The notes below the pieces were generated by a model that had not been told where the DNA came from, ran no database searches, and saw nothing but the letters and a program-made list of their open reading frames with translations. A DNA stretch of 8,451 nucleotides from Colimorpha sp045640985 (GTDB lineage: Bacteria > Bacteroidota > Bacteroidia > Bacteroidales > P3). The translations under genes and the position numbers were made by a program. Shown piece after piece: positions 5,801 to 8,451 of the stretch. The stretch lies in NCBI GenBank assembly GCA_045640985.1, contig JAZUFZ010000005.1, positions 1-8,451 on the forward strand, in the 5' to 3' direction. The first letter of the stretch is position 1. Every line of letters begins with the position of its first letter.

Positions 5801-8410
5801 AACAGTACCTGTGATTTTTCCTGTACTGTTTGAGTCGATGACCGCAAAATCCAATGATACAACATCGACAGCTTCCGAGTAGTATGACCAAATGTCGATA
5901 CCTGCCTGGTTGCCTCCGCCGCCATAATTGTAGTTGTAGATCAACATTGATGTCTGCGAAGAATCTACAGGCTCATGATGGTATGTCGGAGCAAAATCGT
6001 ACTCATCATCAACAACTGTCTTTTGATCATTTGTCAGCTGTGAATAAGGCACTCCGAATCTGCTTCTTGCGAGATAATCCTTATCATCACGAACTAATGT
6101 AGAAATATTTTCAGGTAAAATCTTAGTGCCGTTCGGCAATTTATCAAAGGCAAATATGCCGCCTATTTCCTTACCGGAACGAATCTTGGATCCGTCATAA
6201 GACTTTGTACCGTTGCTCAAGGTGTAATATTTACCATTCAGTACAGGAGTCACTCCCTGTCCTTCAATTGTTCCGTAGGCCAACGGATTGTTATTGTAAT
6301 ACGCGTTTGTCGCGCCGGTTAAATCATTTCCGTTCAATCTCTCAATAGTCAGTCCGCCTCGCAGACCTTCCATATCAATAATAGGGAAATGTATCTCACC
6401 ACCCTTGGCTTCCGTCATAACCTTGATGCTGTTCTGCGGATACAAGCCGATCGGGATATATTCATTGTCTGTGTCTTTTCCATCCCAATAGAAAGTATTC
6501 TCACCCGGCTTTACGGCACCACTCAACTCAATTACACCGCTGCCCTTGTAGTTAAGGATAGACGGGTCAGCATCCGGACTATTTTTTATCTCTGTTATTG
6601 CTTCACGCAAATCCATGGTGATAGTAACAGAGGTTGCACTCTCTGACTGGAACGTAAACGCTCCACCTTGTCCGAAACGCGAAATATTTTTAGCCGAACC
6701 GCTAAATGACAGGTTCGTAATTCTCTTTAACGGTTCCGGATTAGTCCTGATGTTAATCAATTCCAAATCATCACTGGGTCTGCCGAAGAAGACCTTGTAG
6801 GTTTCCATCGTATCCGTATCAGCCGCGTATGGCAGATGAACATTGATGTTTTCCTCGTTGCTTATATTTTCCAAGTTATTATCATTATCATAAAAAGAAT
6901 GATAAATGGAGTAGGGAGTTGCGCCTGTGGTCGTAAATCCCATGTTGTTAGCAAAGAAAATAAAGCCCCACGGAATGATTTCTTTAAAGTCTGTCTTGTA
7001 GATATAACCGTCTTGTGTCAACACATGCAAGTGCAGAGAGGAAATCATGTTGCCGCCTGAATTGAGTGCCAGATAATTGGCCCAGGTACGGCCTTCCTTG
7101 ACTTCATATCCTGTCTGTGCGTCATTCACACCGACAACTGTTGTGTCCCATGCTGCAACATAAATTGCATTCTGCGTCCACGCGTCTGTAGTTTTAACAC
7201 TCACCGGATTGATAGAGGTATTGTTACCTGTTTCCGAATGGAACTCAAACTGATAGACACCTGTCGCCGGAGCTACAAATTCCAGAGGAACATATCGATC
7301 TGCATCATCCTGATCCGCTGTATTGATTCTCGGGCCGTTGCGTTCCTGCTTGTAATTACCGATGTATCCGGCGCCATCCTTCACGACATCAAAGGTCTGT
7401 TTGCTGCCATCAGGAAGGATAATTACTATATCAGCCCCTGTGAGACTGCTTTTCAGCTTGTCATTGGCATCCAACCTACTGCTGTCAACACTGCTACCGA
7501 ACAGTATGGTCTCGCCTTCTTTGGCAAATACATTGATGTGTGTCTGGCGATTGATTCCTGCAGTCTGATAATTGCCCGCGGTGAAATATTCGCAGTAGAA
7601 TCGACAATCGTTGTCGTCCAGATTCAGCAAAGCACTTCCCGAACCATACACTCCTGTCGGTACTTCCTCCAAGGTCGGATCGGCATATGCCATTAATGGC
7701 TGCTCTTCTCCGACTAATTCGATAGAAAAAGTGACTCCGTCTTCCACAAATTCATAAGTCTGTATACCGTAAAGAGTCACGTCATCCCTATTAGGAACTA
7801 CGGTTACAAGGCTTTCCGTATTCTGTTGTAAATCATCTTGAGTATCAGATTCGATAGAATCTTCAGATTGAATAAAATCTTCGGACTGAATAGAATCTTC
7901 AGATTGAATAGGTGTAAAAGTAATCTTTAAATCAGCTGTTTCATCCGATGTTAATTGATTGTCACCTTGGGATAAGTATCCCTCCTTTGACCAATAACCG
8001 GATATTACTTTTTCTCCTATATAAATAGATGCGTCAGCGTCGTAACTGACAATTATTTCGACTCTCTGTTGTGATAAATCATCGGTCCCGGGCTCTGAAT
8101 TAGGGTCTGATTCATTTTCTGAGTCAGGGGTTGATTCAGGGTCTGATGATGTGTCTTCGTTGGGGTTTGATGCAGGATCTGATGATGTACCTGCATTAGA
8201 GTTTGATGATGACTCCGAGTCCGGTGCTTCTCCGGATTCTGGATCTGTCGATGTACCCGCTTCAGATTCCGGTGTAGTTTCCGTTTCAGGGGCAGTAACC
8301 GACTCTATAGAATCATTCGGGTCGGCTTCAGTTTCTCCAGCATAAACGGTCATAGGGATACTGCCCAATAATAAGCATAAACATAACCCCCATATCATTA
8401 CTTTTTTCAT
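2840..8410 (-). CDS. Large multidomain LPXTG-like surface adhesin, probable pilus tip/accessory subunit
   Basis: 1,856-residue secreted, anchored protein; first gene of the operon. Layout: signal peptide 1-24 (cleavage after TVYA); Ser/Asp/Glu/Pro-rich low-complexity stalk about 25-112; beta-rich segment 113-168; three QSED[SF]I hexapeptides 169-186; large unassigned beta-rich head about 250-620, including DGYIYKTDFKEIIPWGFIFF (468-487); FlgD-Ig-like stretch about 628-680 with FYWDGKDTDNEYIPIGLY; SdrD-B-like domain about 866-981 (TGTVFYDNNMD, then TDGNGLYVF); Cna-B-type domain about 1090-1282 with an unusually long interior; unassigned beta-rich region 1283-1660; DUF7601-type domain about 1664-1811 with K1671, E1758 and N1809 as a predicted isopeptide trio; sorting signal with DVGV (1816-1819), hydrophobic span about 1827-1843 and the basic tail KKRRGKRK. 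The mature part has only three cysteines (269, 273, 1524). A weak GAAAGAAG site lies 8 nt before the ATG. Adhesion is inferred from architecture and position; no ligand can be named. Confidence 0.88.
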   Translation of the reverse strand: MKKVMIWGLCLCLLLGSIPMTVYAGETEADPNDSIESVTAPETETTPESEAGTSTDPESGEAPDSESSSNSNAGTSSDPASNPNEDTSSDPESTPDSENESDPNSEPGTDDLSQQRVEIIVSYDADASIYIGEKVISGYWSKEGYLSQGDNQLTSDETADLKITFTPIQSEDSIQSEDFIQSEDSIESDTQDDLQQNTESLVTVVPNRDDVTLYGIQTYEFVEDGVTFSIELVGEEQPLMAYADPTLEEVPTGVYGSGSALLNLDDNDCRFYCEYFTAGNYQTAGINRQTHINVFAKEGETILFGSSVDSSRLDANDKLKSSLTGADIVIILPDGSKQTFDVVKDGAGYIGNYKQERNGPRINTADQDDADRYVPLEFVAPATGVYQFEFHSETGNNTSINPVSVKTTDAWTQNAIYVAAWDTTVVGVNDAQTGYEVKEGRTWANYLALNSGGNMISSLHLHVLTQDGYIYKTDFKEIIPWGFIFFANNMGFTTTGATPYSIYHSFYDNDNNLENISNEENINVHLPYAADTDTMETYKVFFGRPSDDLELINIRTNPEPLKRITNLSFSGSAKNISRFGQGGAFTFQSESATSVTITMDLREAITEIKNSPDADPSILNYKGSGVIELSGAVKPGENTFYWDGKDTDNEYIPIGLYPQNSIKVMTEAKGGEIHFPIIDMEGLRGGLTIERLNGNDLTGATNAYYNNNPLAYGTIEGQGVTPVLNGKYYTLSNGTKSYDGSKIRSGKEIGGIFAFDKLPNGTKILPENISTLVRDDKDYLARSRFGVPYSQLTNDQKTVVDDEYDFAPTYHHEPVDSSQTSMLIYNYNYGGGGNQAGIDIWSYYSEAVDVVSLDFAVIDSNSTGKITGTVFYDNNMDTLYSPGDVSSGDVPIKNVRVQLINADGSPVLHMESLPQFDDEGFFLRDEHGQIVYKDTVIDFEAVTDGNGLYVFIGVPYVSVDSNNQPTNVGSTYYVHVLLTDVQTEVLKYASTTSNLALNPAVSGFLKAGVSSIASSSGADGTKVTLTKSTGDNNTEVFNSNYDRDANNNTVFDISNSQSVTLSNLSPEIDGIKTVSFKNIGYVTTVPIEHQKTYQVVKKWQENTHVLSDGITVQLWIWNDNEIQHSGAGTGLNRRTGTLLDTQKLSAANGWTYSWEHLDDRLQYYVLEYYTKKKDNGELMYNDRGEERLVLIGGTMPFYNDEPANKIYGFEANLGDYKEQIYINGEYRVPVQYFNDGVTHYNSITERERQTVADTNARQYDTTYTLTRASDSNINVITLTNSQSYDERAYYVWLDHEAELPDFITKTYLDHRVENGEDVYEKKTHSVTLTKGDTLIEGDEYNVKGLIVSSVDSAEGNSEGNATTAFRYKTDGKNTSVYFTATNHGNYMSGTGTRTYKVEYVVDGNGVPVEVHLGVGGKIVNSAGTDISLMDYQVFTWTLTIHVYDLQPDGTFLYDHTDGTPIVLQQGLQSSQALLWTIIHDADNPDSISYISNDPRDSVENGIIQNDTYKVPLYKYAVEDHMASCADIVGIAYSPNGIVNDEEAAQLTYWDTNEAMNPTIRHSGDDLYGASGNGYAEAFGKGGTLSVNLNTTRPTLINNGQDHLNYATISFEPNGDYVKSGDIFYYKVVVFSEEVVYNFSSYDDIDATKGVVMYTYLQIEPEEFEGELQVTKQLSGNAADTEQYFKVDVTFEAPEGNVITKPIKYSGGYSYDLYEYTAIEEMIIPGGISGSHTVSVWLKGGDTVTFSGIPSGITYKVIESNYADWGYSLPTYRNTSIDEPQDQVKNGILWGQNYAVGSITDLNDHVTIYNVKNAVLDVGVIVNNRYYRIIIAILGVATVTWLVTKKRRGKRKGGDEL
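2844..2860 (-). promoter_or_regulatory. Ribosome binding site of the DivIVA-like gene
   Basis: The minus strand reads AAAGGTGGTG then ATGAATT before the ATG at 2843. It is one mismatch from the consensus AAAGGAGGTG and lies within the codons for the adhesin tail GGDEL. Together with the ATGA overlap it supports translation of this small gene. Confidence 0.8.
2954..2974 (-). other. Atypical sortase sorting motif (DVGV) of the adhesin
   Basis: This encodes NAVLDVGV (the part from A1813 to V1819), followed by IVNN, the membrane span and a basic tail. It matches the pilin motif at the same distance from the domain end and the membrane, so both proteins probably use the same sortase. Unlike the pilin, it has two arginines (1823, 1826) between the motif and the hydrophobic core. 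Confidence 0.7.
7857..7910 (-). repeat. Three tandem 18-bp units encoding the hexapeptide QSED[SF]I
   Basis: On the plus strand the units are 7857-7874, 7875-7892 and 7893-7910. The first and third are identical (gaatcttcagattgaata); the middle differs at three positions. A partial degenerate copy lies at 7846-7856. The unit length is a multiple of three, so copy number can change without frameshift. The acidic hexapeptides sit between two beta-rich segments near the N-terminus of the adhesin. Confidence 0.85.
8075..8338 (-). repeat. Low-complexity Ser/Asp/Glu/Pro-rich stalk-coding region
   Basis: This codes for residues about 25-112 of the adhesin: imperfect, irregular runs such as TSTDPES, TSSDPAS and TSSDPES with no aromatic residues and few hydrophobic ones. 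At DNA level, variants of tctgatgatgt recur on the plus strand. It follows directly after the signal peptide, so it would be a flexible acidic N-terminal extension, not a wall-spanning stalk next to the anchor. Such DNA is prone to slippage. Confidence 0.75.
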
Positions 8411-8451
8411 TCCAGAGTCTTCTTTCGCAAGTAATAGAAAATATTCATAAT
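8411..8451 (-). other. Leader fragment upstream of the operon's first gene
   Basis: Forty-one nucleotides remain before the window edge. They are AT-rich, with a weak ribosome site GAAAGAAG (8419-8426) 8 nt from the ATG. No convincing -35/-10 pair or terminator can be placed in so short a piece; the promoter probably lies outside the window. Confidence 0.45.

Noticed and set aside
7256..7270. PATG in the adhesin (residues 381-384).
   Set aside because: It is inside a beta-strand context (APATGVYQFEF) far from any membrane segment; a turn motif, not a sorting site.
7648..7660. EVPTG at adhesin residues 249-253, identical to a known FctA sorting motif.
   Set aside because: It lies near the N-terminus with no hydrophobic span or basic tail after it, so it cannot be a sorting signal; taken as coincidence.
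7238..7696. Plus-strand open frame of 152 codons.
   Set aside because: It is antisense to the adhesin head, has no recognisable domain and no good ribosome site, and the minus frame there is clearly real.
7846..7910. Short regularly spaced repeats that could suggest a CRISPR or iteron array.
   Set aside because: The units are contiguous, 18 bp long, without spacers, in frame inside the adhesin, and there are only three.
8151..8345. Plus-strand frame rich in Ser, Asp, Gly and Val that looks like an SD-repeat protein.
   Set aside because: It is the reverse reading of the low-complexity Ser/Asp/Glu stalk; low-complexity DNA gives similar composition on both strands.

Overview
The window looks like a chromosomal piece from a low-to-moderate G+C Gram-positive anaerobe, most likely a gut Firmicute (Clostridia or a relative). 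The reasons are AGGAGG-type ribosome sites, a class B sortase, Firmicutes-type pilin domains (FctA/Spy0128-like, DUF7601, Cna-B, SdrD-B-like) and C-terminal sortase-type anchors. No taxon below that level can be read from the sequence alone.

Everything lies on the minus strand in one tightly packed operon, read from right to left. (1) 8410-2840 is a 1,856-residue secreted, anchored surface protein, probably the tip or accessory adhesin. (2) 2843-2583 is an 86-residue protein that resembles the N-terminal domain of DivIVA/GpsB. (3) 2596-2036 is a 186-residue membrane protein with the signal peptidase I fold, but both catalytic dyad positions are glycine. (4) 2034-820 is a 404-residue two-domain backbone-type pilin. 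(5) 816-1 is a class B sortase that runs off the left edge of the window. Junctions are 4-bp overlap, 14-bp overlap, 1-nt gap and 3-nt gap, so there is no room for an intergenic terminator or promoter. Only 41 nt are seen upstream of the first gene.

The order large adhesin, signal-peptidase-like protein, FctA-type pilin, class B sortase matches the core of the Streptococcus pyogenes FCT pilus region (cpa, sipA, fctA, srtC). I therefore read the window as an FCT-like sortase-assembled pilus locus. The sortase would join pilin subunits and the large adhesin, and the inactive peptidase homologue would serve as an assembly factor, as SipA does.

Three things set it apart. Both substrates carry the same atypical sorting motif, Asp-Val-Gly-Val, where a Thr-Gly would be expected. 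The peptidase homologue appears catalytically dead. An extra DivIVA-like gene is translationally locked into the middle of the operon, which suggests a link between pilus assembly and the septum or pole. The sortase also has a proline-rich C-terminal extension that continues outside the window. No RNA genes, CRISPR arrays, insertion sequences or plus-strand genes were found, and there is no gene-free stretch longer than 41 nt.
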